This document shows positions 13,125 to 24,889 of a DNA stretch of 64,000 bases, piece after piece. A program made the position numbers and the translations under genes. Numbering within the stretch: position 1 is the first letter of the stretch; every line of letters begins with the position of its first letter. The DNA comes from Acanthosepion esculentum (taxonomy: Eukaryota; Mollusca; Cephalopoda; Sepiida; Sepiidae). Where the stretch lies: contig OZ038507.1 in the NCBI GenBank assembly GCA_964036315.1, positions 58,633,002 to 58,697,001 of the forward strand. Reading direction: 5' to 3'. A model generated the notes under the pieces. The model saw only the letters and a list, made by a program, of their open reading frames with translations. It was not told where the DNA came from and did not search any database.

Positions 13125-13310
13125 TTCTGTGTCATGGCCCATTAAGACGTCGGCGATTATGGCTCTCTACAATTTCCTGTCCATTGTAGCTCTTAGTAAA
13201 TGTTCCCTTTTAAATATCTTTCCTAAACCCTGTTCTGCTAAACATTTACACAAACTCGTTAGTTATGCTATGGTGACTTTTCTAAGCGTAGCTTAGATGT
13301 GGAACAAAGG
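13125..13310 (-). pseudogene. RTE-like LINE 3' terminus fragment
   Basis: The minus strand carries degraded sequence matching the ..LRA..DRKLW..M.. C-terminus seen better at 14146-14290 and 49385-49610. Corresponding DNA phrases are GGCGATTATGGCTCTC and ACAATTTCCTGTCC. No intact frame. Confidence 0.5.
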
Positions 13311-13534
13311 CGAAGGTTTAGGGCATACAGTAAGGGCCGAACTCACTATTCAGTTATAATTGATCTAGCGAAGGAAGCTTACTAACTATTAAAACACGTC
13401 GAAGATTCCCTCGTTATGTAGGTGAGGAACTGTTTGCTACTGTCTTTCTTTCCTTGAATATATGTACTGTGAGTGTCATATTTCATGAGCCCTCATTCCT
13501 CATTATTTTCTCTTGAAATATCAACTGTCTCTTT

Positions 13535-13910
13535 CGGATGTTAAGTACGAAGGTGTTTTTTCTTCGTCGTTGCTCACATGTTCGGTCCATGGTATTCTCA
13601 GCATGCTTCTGTAGAACCACATTTCTGTTGCTTCAAGTCTCTTCTTCATGTTCCATCCATGGTATTCTCTCTTCCCGATGTTAAGTATAAGTGTCCTTTT
13701 TGTTTCCATTTTCTCTAAAACTTCGTCGTTGCTCACATGTTCGGTCCATGGTATTCTCAGCATGCTTCTGTAGAACCACATTTCTTTAGCTTCAAGTCTC
13801 TTCTTCATGCTCCATTTTCTCTAAAACTTTGCCTTTGCTCACATGTTTGGTGTGTGGAATACTCAGTATCTTTCAGTAGGACCGCATTTCAGTTGCTTCA
13901 AGTGATTTTC
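13535..13910 (-). pseudogene. RTE-like LINE C-terminal region, internally duplicated
   Basis: The minus-strand frame reads MKKRLEATEMWFYRSMLRIP followed by WTEHVSNDE, VLEKMETKRTLILNIGKRE and then the same block again. This is the conserved segment downstream of the RT domain in RTE-type LINEs (..EMW.YR.MLRI.WTEH..N.EVL.K.). A third, more decayed block lies at about 13826-13910. The ~160-bp direct duplication is unusual, and stops and frame changes show it is dead. Confidence 0.7.
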
Positions 13911-14099
13911 TTAGTCAAAAAAGATAGCAGAAAACGGGAATCTACTTTAAACGCTACTTTCAATCGTATTTGATAATTTTTAAACTAAATTCGTAAAATG
14001 TCTATGTAAAGTGGCCATAAATTTTGTATGTAAACGACCACTTCGCATAAGACTGAACTTTTATTTTTGTGAACAGTGAGATTAACCGACAGAATAGAC

Positions 14100-14145
14100 C
14101 TTCTTCTTCTTCTTCTTCTTCTTCTTCTTCTTCTTCTTCTTCTTC
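14100..14145. repeat. (TTC)n microsatellite, tail of the adjacent RTE copy
   Basis: About 45 bp of TTC ending at CACGTGCCGTGTCCC. On the minus strand this is a (GAA)n tail directly 3' of the RTE ORF end. Confidence 0.85.
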
Positions 14146-14480
14146 ACGTGCCGTGTCCCTTAGACACTTAGCCGATCATGGCTCTCCACAATTTCATGTC
14201 ATTTGTAGCTCTTAATAAATTTTGTCCTTTCGATTTTTTTCCCTAAATCCTGCTCCGACACCCATTTACTGAAGTTTATATTACGCGTTGTTTTTCTTTG
14301 TGTCTCTTGCTCTCAGTCTGTCCTATGAGCATCAGATTTTCCCAGCCCTCTTTCATCATTATGTGCCCCCTTCATCGGTATATGTTTCTCGGGACGCAAA
14401 TGCCAAGGAACGCAATCATCTGCTACGAAATCGTACTGGACGCAAATGTCCAGTCAGCAACTGTCCGTCCATCGCATAAA
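14146..14480 (-). pseudogene. RTE-like LINE 3' end
   Basis: On the minus strand the end of the ORF reads NLLRATNDMKLWRAMIG, then a broken SKGHGT-like terminus, matching 49385-49610 (NLLRATKDRKLWRAM). The direct (GAA)n tail supports a normal 3' end of a 5'-truncated insertion. Upstream sequence is frameshifted. Confidence 0.65.
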
Positions 14481-14519
14481 ACCGACTATGTTAACCTATA
14501 AATTTAATTATAAACGCGA

Positions 14520-15540
14520 ATAATGTTCAGCACTGGAATCTAGTTCAATCCCGGCCAATGTTTCTGTATAGACTCAAGTCTAAGCCAAACAATGTTTTCC
14601 TATAGACTCAAGTATAAACCGAACAATGTTTACGTATAGACCCTGATCTCAGAATGTCAAATGTTTCTCCATAGAGCCAAGAATAAACACAAGCAATATT
14701 TATCTGCAGTGTCAAGTATAATTTCGGCCAATGTTCATCTCCACACACAAGTAAAAACTTTGACAGTTTTTACCTATAGACTCAAGTATAAACCGAACAA
14801 TGTTTTCCTACAGACTCAGGTATAAACTGCGTATAGACTAAAGTCTAATCTGAACAGTGTTTTTTAGACTCAAGTACAAATTGAACAATATTTGCCTATA
14901 GACTCAAATATAAACGGAACAATGTTTTCATATACACTGACTTATAAACCGAAAAATGCTAGCCTATAGACTCAAGTATAAAGCAAACAATTTTTGCCTG
15001 TAGACTTAAGTATAAAGCAAACAATGTTTTCCTATAGACTCAAATATAAACCGAACAATATTTGCCTACAAACTCAAGTATAATTTGAACAATGTGTGCG
15101 CACAGACTCAAATATAAACGGAACAATGTTTTCCTATAGACTCAAATATAAACCGAAAAATGCTAGCCTATAGACCCAAGTATAACCAATGTTTGCCTGT
15201 AGATTCAAATATAAACCGAACAATGTTTTTCTATAGTCTCAAGTATAAACCGAACAATGTTTGCCTATAGACGCACGTATAAACCGAACAATGTTTGCTT
15301 ATAGACTCAAGTATAAACCTAACAATGTTTGCCTATAGACTCAAGTATAAACCGCACAATGTTTGCCTATAGTATAAACTCAGCCAACGTTTACCAATAA
15401 TAAACTCAAAGATTTACCTATAGACTCAAGGATATACTGACCAATATTTGCCTGTTGTCTCAAGTATATACTTGACCAACGCTTGCCAATAAAACCAATT
15501 ATAAACTTAACCAATGTTTACCTATAGACTCAAGTATAAT
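14520..15540. repeat. ~34-bp minisatellite, about 30 units
   Basis: Tandem units built from GACTCAAGTATAAACCGAAC and AATGTTTGCCTATA. Units differ by many substitutions and indels and thin out toward 15400-15540. Spacing is too regular and spacers too similar for a CRISPR array. Confidence 0.92.
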
Positions 15541-15584
15541 AAAATCAGATTTCGAAATTAAATGTTTCAAGGGTTTTGATATAT

Positions 15585-15690
15585 TGTAAAAATCTATTAA
15601 ATTTAGGTCGTTCAGACTGTTTTCCTCATCTTTATTGCTATATCCACGACGTTTCGGCAGTCGTTCCTTCAGGTGATATACGTTGGGAGT
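15585..15690 (-). mobile_element. PLE-type terminal fragment with decayed hammerhead
   Basis: On the minus strand, CTGAAGG (complement of 15666-15672) precedes GAAACGTC (GAAAC at complement of 15651-15655), then GTGGATATAG and a CAATAAAGATGAGGA end shared with the 35-kb and 59-kb tails. Stem I (ATATCAC with GTGGATAT) pairs well. The core carries A9-to-G and stem II is weak, so it is not expected to cleave. A 74-codon minus frame runs through but is not a gene. Confidence 0.5.
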
Positions 15691-16330
15691 TTTTAACAAC
15701 GTAAATGCTATAAATAGTTCCAATACCTCATCGCAGAAATATAGACAAACTTGATATTTGTTTTTCCATTCTGAGCAGTGTTAATCATTGCATTGACAAA
15801 AACGGCTGTGATGTTAAAAGGCTGCAATTTTAAAAGATGCCGTTTCTCGATTCAGATGTCCTTTACTTATGTATTCCCATTAATGTTTCACTGAAATAAT
15901 TTCCATACACCGTTTAAATTCCTGGTGAATGCGATTTATTTCCTCTCATCCCCCCCCCCATTATCTTTTTCTTGTTGTCATTATTGCTATTATTATTTGT
16001 GTTGCTGAAAGTTACGGTGATTCTGTTCCATCCTGCTTGATCAATTGCGTTTAATAATCGTTACAGCCCACCAAGCGATAACGCATATAAATTTCATGAT
16101 GTGTGAACATTGAACAGACCATTTTACGGCGTAAAGCCGTCTCGATCCGCACCCAGGCGAGTCACCACGTTCTCGTTTCCGTGCCTTTGGACGTAGCAAT
16201 TCCCTGGAGCGAAAAAAATACGCGTTGAATATTAAAAGCTACTTTTTTTTTTTTTTTAATGCGGTTTCGGTCGTATAATTGAAAAAGCTTCCAAACGATT
16301 CCGTTTAACTGAATAAACTAACAATATTCA
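15691..16330. other. No gene recognised
   Basis: AT-rich with a C-run near 15951-15959 and a T-run near 16244-16257; no domain or repeat recognised. Confidence 0.45.
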
Positions 16331-16364
16331 AGTTTAAAAAAAAAAAAGAAGAAGAAGAAAGACC

Positions 16365-16415
16365 GATTTGTTCGACATATGAGACGTTCGAGAACCGAGG
16401 TTCCTCTGTAAATAC
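16365..16415 (+). mobile_element. Isolated pogo-like TIR end
   Basis: GAGACGTTCGAGAACCGAGG followed by TTCCTCTGTA matches the right end of the element at 16712-17137. It directly precedes the first copy of the ~300-bp repeat. Confidence 0.65.
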
Positions 16416-16712
16416 AATGTATCTAAATACAAATTAGAGACATGTCACAATATATCATTCCAACTTAAATAAATCAACAATGTTTTGTGGCAATTTGTAA
16501 TGTCAGTCTGAGATTTTTCTTTAAAAATATTAAAATAAAACGGTGTTGAAACTATAATACGAATCCCCCTCCAAACACAAACTCTACTACATCCCAAGTT
16601 TCATAAGGTATTATTCATATAAAATACAAATTTTATTGTAACCTAATTATATACAATAATGGATCATATGCAATATAGGTGAACAATTTAACTAGATATA
16701 TTGAAAATACAG
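16400..16712 (+). repeat. ~300-bp repeat, copy 1 of 3
   Basis: Shares the order ACATGTCACAATATATCATT, CAACAATGTTTTGTGGCAAT, TATAATACGAATCCCCC and GTGAACAATTTAACTAGA with 17125-17432 and 17433-17745. No coding capacity; identity unknown. Confidence 0.8.
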
Positions 16713-17137
16713 CGGAAGCCCGGTTCACGAATTTAATTCGTTCCTGAAGGCCGTTCGTAAACCGAAATGTTCGTAAACCGAAACTATTTTTCCAATAGGA
16801 ATCAATGCCGATAAAAATAAAAGTCACAGTACAATAAAATTGGAAAAGAAAATCAGAACACAACGCACGAATGTAGACAACACGACGGTCGACTCAGAAA
16901 TGATTCCGTTCGGGTTAACTCGGTTCGGCTCGGTCCGACTCGGTCCGACTCGGATCGGCTCGGTCCGACTCGGTTCGGCTCGGATCAACACGGTTCGGCT
17001 CGGTTCGGCTCGGTTCGGCAATGTTGTTCGACAACCGAAAATTTGTTCGATAACCGAGGTATTTTCATCTCGAACTTTCTTTTCGAAAATCGATTTGTCC
17101 GACATGTGAGACGTTCGAGAACCGAGGTTCCTATGCA
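16712..17137. mobile_element. pogo/Tigger-like non-autonomous TIR element
   Basis: The left end has GAAGCCCGGTTCACGAA and GTTCGTAAACCGAA. The right end has GTTCGATAACCGAGG and GAGACGTTCGAGAACCGAGG followed by TTCCTATG. 'GTTCGnnAACCGA' termini are typical of pogo/Tigger-group MITEs. The middle (16915-17030) is a GC-rich array of ~10-bp CGGTTCGGCT/CGGTCCGACT units that look grown out of the terminus sequence. No transposase. Confidence 0.6.
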
Positions 17138-17432
17138 AATACAATGTATCTAAATACAAATTAGAGACATGTCGTAATATATCATTCCAACTTAAATCAA
17201 CAATATTTTGCGGCAATTTAAAACGTCACTCAGATTTTTCTTTAAAAAAATTAAAATAAAAAATGTTGAATCTATAATACGAGCACCCCCCCCACACACA
17301 CACATTCTACTGCATCCCAAATTCACGAGGTAGTATTTATATAAAATACATAATTTATTGTAACCTAATGATGTACAACAGAAAATCAACTGCAATATAC
17401 GTAGGTGAACAATTCAACTAGAAAAATTGAAA
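17125..17432 (+). repeat. ~300-bp repeat, copy 2 of 3
   Basis: Same order of landmarks as copy 1, with a C/CA-rich variant GCACCCCCCCCACACACACA near 17283. Confidence 0.8.
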
Positions 17433-17745
17433 ATAAATTCAATGTTTCTAAATACAATGTAAAGACATGTCATAATAGTTTATTACATCTTAAATAAATC
17501 AACAATATTTTCCGGCAATTTTTAACGTCAATCTGAGAATTTTTCTTTAAAAAAATTAAAATAAAAAGGTGTTGAAACTATAATACGAATCCCCCCCACA
17601 CACATTCTACTGCATCCCAAATTTCATGAGGTAGTATTTATATAAAATACAAAATTTATTTTAACCTAATAATGTACAATAAAGAATCATTTGCAATATA
17701 CGTAGGTGAACAATTCAACTAGAAAAATTGAAAATAAATACATTT
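17433..17745 (+). repeat. ~300-bp repeat, copy 3 of 3
   Basis: Directly abuts copy 2; same landmarks, ending in GAAAATAAATACATTTTT. Confidence 0.8.
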
Positions 17746-17799
17746 TTTTAATTCCTTATTCCCGCCTCTCGGCTTCAGTCATTTTCCCACAGTTTTAAA

Positions 17800-18480
17800 A
17801 ATTATTTCAGCCTAAGCAAAGGGGGAGTGCCGCTAGTTCGCAGGGGGTTACAGAGAGTGAAAGTGCGACAAAATACTGGGTATAGAGGGGATTGCGGAAA
17901 GGACAAAAGATGAACGGGATTCAAAAAGGTGGCAATTGACGTTGCATTGATATTTGGAGGAGGGGGTTACAGTTATCAGAAAAGCAACTAAACGGAAGAA
18001 ACTTCCACAGGCGGGAAGTGCGAGAAAAAAACTGTCGGAGTAGAAATGACGGTTACAGTTAACTATTTAAACAGTAAAATAGTGTAACCCAGATACCAAT
18101 CTAGTAGCACGCTTACATTCATGTAGTCGGGGCACCAGGAGAAAAAAAGCTCGTCATTTTATGCCATAAAATTATTTCTAGAAAAGACAGAGGGAAGCTA
18201 AGTCACGTCGGTGAGAAAGTGACTGCAATCAAGATGCCAAGTCAGGATCGATTACATTGCAGATCCTTCTTTGGATTTTGTCAAGAACCTTGAGATGGAT
18301 AGCAGGAGTACCTGATCAGATATGGCAACAGTATTCAATGCACGGACAACTGGTTCCTGACCCACAATTCTACAGACGCCCTTAAAGTTGATTCGAAACA
18401 TTTGAAGATATTACGTGAACAAAATGACAAACTGGAATATAGACGTAACCTCTGTCCAATGTTGGTAAATATAATAAAGA
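17800..18480 (-). pseudogene. LINE family A 3' end
   Basis: On the minus strand the tail (CCCCCTGCGAACTAGCGGCA) is at the left, followed by the RT C-terminal block with ..NRH.., RLW.. and SRL..L.. motifs, heavily frameshifted. It is colinear with 1070-1785 and 21762-22345. No intact frame. Confidence 0.65.
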
Positions 18481-18549
18481 TGTTGAAAAGAAAAATCTCA
18501 CACGTTTAATGTTGTACTGAGTAAAATTAGTACGTAGATTCCGATGAAC

Positions 18550-18587
18550 AGTTACCTCCCTTATATATATAAGGGAGATAACTGTGT
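18550..18587. repeat. Short perfect-stem hairpin
   Basis: ACAGTTA-CTCCCTTATATAT on the left pairs with its complement through AAGGGAG-TAACTGT, with one unpaired base on each side. A small palindrome with no clear role. Confidence 0.8.
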
Positions 18588-18634
18588 AAGTTTGAATATC
18601 GCTGTCACATCTGAACTAGTGATTCTGTTATGCC

Positions 18635-18810
18635 CTTCTCGATATAACAATAAACTACATCCAGCAGCAAGGCCTCTAATCGGGAGGTGTTGAGGAGCGT
18701 GTAACCACATCTTAATGGTGGTTGCTCCCAGATCCACCCTGACCAGAGGTGGTAGAACCTGTTAGGGTCCTAACTATGGGTAAATAGTGAACCCCCACAG
18801 ACTGGCATCA
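18635..18810 (+). mobile_element. Dispersed repeat R30, single-unit copy
   Basis: Colinear with 12415-12620: ATAACAATAAACTACATCCA, CAAGGCCTCTAATCGGGAG, GTTGCTCCCAGATCCACCCT and GTAAATAGTGAACCCCCA. It has one internal unit, as at 12 kb and in contrast to the expanded 55-kb copy. Confidence 0.7.
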
Positions 18811-18944
18811 AAACACTATGAACTGGTTCTTTTTCTTCTTAGAGATTTTTTGACAGAATCCAAACGACAGTCCTTAACTGGCATTTCGGTTTCAGCGATT
18901 TTCATTTAAACTGATCTCCCGGTTCCTTTTCTATAAATATTTTC

Positions 18945-19290
18945 AGGGTACCGATGAACTTTCGTCGATGGTACCTAGGCTTCATGAGTTTAAACGCAGT
19001 ACTAGATTGGCAAGTTGGTCTCACCAGTGAAATAGCTAGAGGTAACCGTTAATTTCTATGCTAACAATCTCTTCTCTCACTACTCCCCGCTTGTGGAATT
19101 TTCTTCCGGCTTCTTGCTTTCCTGTCAACTTTGATCTTCAAAAATTTAAATGCAATGTCAGTCGTCATCTTCAGTCTCCTTGATTCCTGTTCATTTACTG
19201 TTCTCGATTCTTAATGATGTTTTTTATTCCCTCATATTCTTTCTCACTAAGTAACCCGTTGCGTCTTTGTGGCTTTGTGAAACGATTAAA
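18945..19290 (+). pseudogene. LINE family A 3' end
   Basis: Plus-strand translation contains HEFKRSTRLASWSHQ-like, TPRLWNFLPASCFPVNFDL and FKCNVSRHLQSP, then a 3' UTR with CCCGTTGCGTCTTTGTGGC and an A-rich tail. Frameshifted and 5'-truncated. Confidence 0.7.
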
Positions 19291-19479
19291 AAACTTAAAT
19301 CGCTGGAATATTTATGAATTTAAGCCCAGTACTACATTAGCAATTAGTTTAGTTTAGATCTCTCTCTCTCTCTCTCTCTTTCCCCCCTCTCTCTTAAAAC
19401 AATGTTTCTGATGCCAATGTTGATGTCGTTAAACACAATTCTGCTAGATTAAAGTAATCTAAAGAACTTTATAATTATA

Positions 19480-19905
19480 ACTCGTTCATTTTTTTCTTGC
19501 ACGCTTCTTTTGCAACTCCTTCATTTTCTCTTTCACCGTTCTTTCGTAAATCCTTCACTTTTTCCATCACCTTTCTTTTGTAACTCCTTCATTTTCTCCT
19601 TCACCGTTCTTTCGTAAATTCTTCACTTTTTATTTCACCCTTCTTTTGTAACTCCTTCATTTTCTCTTTCACCCTTCTTTCGTAAACCCTTTATTTTTTT
19701 CCTTCAACCTTTTTTTGTAACTCCTTCATTTTGTCTCCCGCCGTTCTCTTGTAAATCCTTCATTTTCCCTTCAACCTTCATTTGTAACTCCTTCATTTTG
19801 TCTTTCACCCTTTTTTGTAACTCTTTCATTTTATTTTTCACCCATCTTTTGTCACTCCTTCATTTTATTCTTGCACTCTTCTTTTCTAACTTCTTCAAAT
19901 TTTTC
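19480..19905. repeat. ~34-bp pyrimidine minisatellite
   Basis: Alternating phrases CTTTTGTAACTCCTTCATTT and CTTTCGTAAATCCTTCACTT repeat about a dozen times with drift. Confidence 0.88.
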
Positions 19906-20011
19906 CTTTGTAGGTCCTTTAATTTTTCTTCTTTATTGTTTTGTCACTTATTTTTTCCATCGTTATTTTCATACTTCTTTTGTCTCTTTTCCTTTTTCTT
20001 TCATCCTATCA

Positions 20012-20013
20012 GA

Positions 20014-20073
<60 letters not shown>

Positions 20074-20083
20074 CAGACTGTTT

Positions 20084-20121
<38 letters not shown>

Positions 20122-20142
20122 CATCTATCTATCTATCTATCT
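20012..20142. repeat. (TATC)n arrays
   Basis: Two TATC arrays split by CTCAGACTGTTTTC, a spacer that also appears in the 39-kb arrays. Confidence 0.95.
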
Positions 20143-20399
20143 TAATAGACTACCATTTGCTGAAATGCCCCGCCCTGTCTGCCTGCTTCCCCTCGAGATG
20201 CTCAAAGCATCTCCATAAAGCTTACTGAAAAAAGTACGAGTCAACACAAAAAAAATAAATGCGCAATAATTTCTAGGCCTGGTTCTGTTTTGAAGTGAGT
20301 GAAAAGGAAAAGGAACGAAAAGAAAACAAACACACCCACACACACACACTCATATATATATATATATATGCACATTTCATTAAAAACTACTGACAAGGT

Positions 20400-21034
20400 G
20401 CTTTTATTTAGTTTTTTATATAATTTCTCATGCGATCTAATAATGTTTTTTCTTTTCGGATTATAAATTATATAAAAACTGTCCGAATGTTCTTTTTATC
20501 CGAGCGCTTTCGGCTATACATTTAGCCATTTTCAAGGATTATATTTTAACTGTTAGAAATAGTTTGTTATATGCATGTTTTATAAAAACATTTAATCATT
20601 TTATAAGACAATTTATATTTTTTTTTGTTTCAAAACACGGTCAAGATATTATGTCCATGTTCAAAGTTAATATTATTAAGTGTTGGTTTGTTTGTTTTTA
20701 TTAATAAGGCTTCCATTATTTTTAGCCTTTTTTTTTGCATGTGGATGATGCTATTATATTAGTGTTGTCGACAAGTATCTTCCGAATAGTGTCCGGTAGG
20801 TCTCCATGAATATTTAAATGAGATCTAATTGAGCTATTGTCAGAAAGGTGTAGAGTTAGTCTGCGTGTTAAACAATTTGTAGTGTGGCCTATATAATTAT
20901 TTACGAAAGTTGATTCTTGAGGAATACAATTCCTTAACGGGCATTTGAATACGTAAATAATATTTGGTCTATTTAATTTTGTTCTAGGAGGTGAATTGTT
21001 ATTTTTAACTATAAGGTTAGAACTTTTAAATTTT

Positions 21035-21040
<6 letters not shown>
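20400..21040 (-). pseudogene. Penelope-like element: GIY-YIG endonuclease domain and 3' tail
   Basis: Read on the minus strand from about 21040, the frame passes NIIYVFKCPLRNCIPQ, NNYIGHTTNCLTRRLTLHL, SDNSSIRSHL and ILVDNTNIIASS, then reaches KKKG. This has the form of the GIY-YIG domain at the C-terminus of PLE proteins: a tyrosine-containing N-terminal strand, YIG, an arginine helix RRL, and a histidine. The continuation toward 20640 is frameshifted. The reverse transcriptase part is absent. A hammerhead-like motif lies downstream at 20490-20546, as in the other PLE remnants. A (TA)n array abuts the upstream end at 21041. Confidence 0.75.
20490..20546 (-). ncRNA. Hammerhead-like motif, AGCGCT stem III family
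   Basis: On the minus strand: stem I ATCC with GGAT, core TTGAAAA (C3 to U and G8 to A against CUGANGA), stem II GGCT/AGCC with a long loop, GAA, then self-complementary AGCGCT and cleavage-site C. Helices are kept but the core is decayed. A more degraded relative lies at 32125-32172 minus. Confidence 0.5.
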
Positions 21041-21730
<690 letters not shown>

Positions 21731-21761
21731 AAATATTAAATTGATTTTTTTTTTTTAAGCT

Positions 21762-22345
21762 TATCCCCCCAAGCAAGGCTGGAAGCCACTAGCACGCAAG
21801 GGGTTACAGAAGGTTTGGAGGAAGAGCAGATAGGAGTGGTAAAGGAGGGGATGTGGAGAAAGATAGTGGATCGATCAAGGCAAGGGGGTTACAGAAGATT
21901 TGGAGCGAGAGCAGATAGGAATGAAAGGTGAAAGGATGTGGAGAAGGGAAGTGGATAGATCAAGGCAACTGGAGATGTCGATTGACGTTACACTTAAATA
22001 GTTGGAGATTGTGTTTGTCAGGGAAACAGGGATAAGGAAGGGAGTTCCACAGGCGAGATGTGCGAAACATGAAGCTATTGGAGTAGAAGAGACGTCTACA
22101 TGTAACAATTTCAACGGTGAAGGGGTGGGAACGGGATGCCAGCCTCGTAGGACGTTTAAATTCATGAGACCTGGGAACCAGCGAAAGCAGCTCCTCGGAG
22201 CAATTACCGTGAATGTATTTGTAAAAAAGACAGAGCGAGGCAACGGCGCGTCTGTGAGAGAGCGACTGCAGACGAGATGACAGATCAGGGCCAATTACAT
22301 TGCATATCCGTCTCTGGGTCTTAGCAAGAACCCCGAGGAGAATAA
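21762..22345 (-). pseudogene. LINE family A 3' end, best-preserved copy
   Basis: A single minus-strand frame (22355 to 21960) gives AKTQRRICNVIGPDLSSRLQ, SLSHRRAVASLCLFYKYIHG, NCSEELLSLVP, EFKRPTRLASRSHPFTVEIV, SFMFRTSRLWNSLPYPCFPD and FKCNVNRHLQLP. This is the C-terminal end of a non-LTR reverse transcriptase ORF. The 3' UTR is tandemly duplicated (about 21790-21960), with the CAAGGGGTTACAGAAG phrase twice. The ORF is 5'-truncated, with no RT catalytic motif in the window. Confidence 0.8.
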
Positions 22346-22663
22346 TAATTCGCATTGCGAGAAGGAGAATAAAAAGAAACCACCGCTCTAATATAAATTT
22401 ATTAATAAAAACGAAGTGTTATAAAATTATATTGGCAAAAGAGCCATTGAAAAGGGTTCCTAGTGAGTATAAAATGGAAAAATGTACTCACACTCCTAAA
22501 AGACTACGAGAGGGAACACAATGTTCCTTTAGTTGGCACAGAGACAGTTGATATAATTTAATAAAAACTTGACCGAGCTGATTGATGTTATATACAGCAC
22601 TCCGGCTCGTCGGCGAAAGTTTTTTCTCATAGTTTGGTCAACTCGTCAAAAGGGTTTCAGCAT
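22346..22663. other. No gene recognised
   Basis: AT-rich sequence between the LINE and a short (TA)n array (22664-22684); nothing recognised. Confidence 0.4.
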
Positions 22664-22740
22664 TATATATATATATATATATATGTTCGGCTGTTTATAT
22701 TTGTCTATCTATTGGTTTCCAATCTATCTATCTATCTATA

Positions 22741-22777
<37 letters not shown>

Positions 22778-22789
22778 TATATATATATA

Positions 22790-22975
22790 TATACAGTGTA
22801 ACCCGGATATAAGAGACCCGGATATAAGATAAACCCGGATATAAGAGAGATCTTTCTGGTCCCAAATTAGAGCCTGTGTTAATAAAACAAAATAGACCAA
22901 ACCCGGATATAAGAGAAACCTGGATATAAGGGACTTCTTCTCTGGTCCCGACAACTCTCTTATATCCGGGTTACA

Positions 22976-22984
<9 letters not shown>
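22790..22984 (-). mobile_element. Short TIR element (mariner/pogo-like MITE), copy 2
   Basis: Termini CAGTGTAACCCGGATATAAG and its inverse, both adjoining TA dinucleotides. Its reverse complement aligns with 6098-6287. It has internal CCCGGATATAAGA repeats as in copy 1. Confidence 0.8.
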
Positions 22985-23059
<75 letters not shown>

Positions 23060-23152
23060 ATGTATCCGTGACATCCTAACCCTGACTGGGGTTGATAAGA
23101 CAGACGACCGAAATAGCCGAAATAAGCCAACCCCCATATGAGGTGATTTGGG

Positions 23153-23238
<86 letters not shown>

Positions 23239-23240
23239 CA
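22985..23240. repeat. (TA)n, (TG)n, (TA)n, (GA)n
   Basis: TA to about 23012, TG to about 23058, a unique ~100 bp containing CCTGACTGGGGTTGATAAGA, TA at 23156-23202 and GA at 23203-23235. Confidence 0.9.
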
Positions 23241-23670
23241 TATATGTTTGTGTGCGTGACTGTGATGTCTAACCAAATGAAAACAATTTTGAAAGTTACT
23301 TTTGTGTATTCCAAAGCAATACTGAAGAAGAGGGAGGGAGGGAGGGAGAGAGAAAGGGGGAGGGGAGAGAGAGAGAAAGAGAGAGGGGTCATTTTTTGCT
23401 CGCTTTGCCATTTCGCTGGCAAATTGCTTAAAAGACTGAACCTTGAATTATTCTTTGCAGGAAGGAATTGAAAATATGATAAAATAATATTTCCAAAGAA
23501 TGGCAGAAAATCTTCGTTAATATTTATATTCTTTATTTAGATTTGATTTTGATTTTTTTTTTTTTTACTCTCTTAAAAAACCTCAATGGAGCCGCCATTT
23601 AAGGTGGGTGTTTAGGCTACAAAATAAAAGTAATGAATATTCGTCAATGTCCTTTGGGAGCGAACACGTG

Positions 23671-23712
<42 letters not shown>

Positions 23713-24030
23713 AGACTGAACATAAGGATACAAGCAAATGCACTCGTATTCACACTCACATACGTTCTATTGACTTTTCTGGAGAAAGAATAATTCTGTA
23801 CCTAAGGTTGTTTTTTTTTTTTTAAATAAGTATAAAGAATTTTTTTATTTATTTCTGTTGTTTTTGAGGTAACTTTCTTACCTTACCAGTCTTTGGTTTG
23901 TAGCGAGGAGGAGACGCTCATGAAAACTAGTTGCAAAAAGTATATTACTTTCAAGAGTTATTATCAAATATATTACTACCAGGAATTAAATGATAAATTA
24001 CTCTGAAATTTCCAAAGCTACTTATTAAGG
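23241..24030. other. No gene; (CA)n at about 23671-23709
   Basis: Includes a GA-rich stretch near 23325-23390 and a CA array. No domain recognised. Confidence 0.45.
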
Positions 24031-24850
24031 ATTGACTGGAGGAGGAGGAGGAGGAGGAGGATTACTATTATTATCATTATTATTATTATTATCATTATTG
24101 TTATTATTATTGTTGTTGTTGTTGTTGTTATTGTTGTTATTTTTATTATTATTTTTACTCGTCTTCTTTTTCTTCTTTAAATTTTTCTTCTTCCTTTTTT
24201 TTTCTTTTTCTTCCTCGTCTACTTCTTTGTTCTTTCTCTTGTCTTCTACTTAATCTTTTCTTCTTCATCATCATCATCATCTTTCTGTTCTCCTTCGTCT
24301 TCCTCTTCTTGCTTTACTTCTTGTTCGTCTTCTTTTGTTGCTGTCATCCTTTTCTTTTTCCGCTCCTATTTCTCCTTTTCCTCCTCTCCTCCTCCTCCTC
24401 CTCCCCTTCTTCTTGTTCCACTTCTTCTCCCTCCTCCTCTTCTTCTTCTTCTTTTTTCTCTTGTTGTTGTTGTTGTTATTTTTGTTGTTCTTCTTCTTCT
24501 TCTTATTTTTATTATTATTTTTCCTCTTCTCCTTCTTTTACTTCTTTAAACTTTTTCTTCTTCTTCTTGCTCCTCTTTTCTCTTTTTCTTCCTCGTCTAC
24601 TTCTTCCCCTTGTCTTCTGCTTAATCTTCCTTTTCTTCTCCTTGTTCCCTTTCTTCTTCATCATCATCTTTTTGTTCTCCTTCGTTTTCCTCTTCTTCCT
24701 TTTCTTCTTGTTCGTCATCTTTTGTTCTCCTTCTTCTTCCTCTTCTTTTTCCTCTTCCTATTTCTCCTCCTTTTCTTCCTCGTCCTCCCCTTTTCTTGTT
24801 CCGCTTCTTCTCCCTCCTCTTCTTCTTCTTCTTCATCTTCATCGTATAGT
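24030..24850. repeat. Triplet-rich array (GGA, ATT, TTC, CTC)
   Basis: (GGA)n at 24040-24060, (ATT/GTT)n to about 24160, then TTC/CTC-rich pyrimidine sequence to 24840. On the minus strand the last part is a GAA-rich tail of the RTE fragment at 24890. The plus frames of about 180 codons are Ser/Phe/Leu low-complexity. Confidence 0.88.
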
Positions 24851-24889
24851 TTAACTTTATGCTATATCTCATAATCCCTGTCCTGCCAA

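Noticed and set aside
14520..15540. CRISPR-like regular repeats (also 55289-56470)
   Set aside because: Units are contiguous with no unique spacers, and the genome is clearly eukaryotic.
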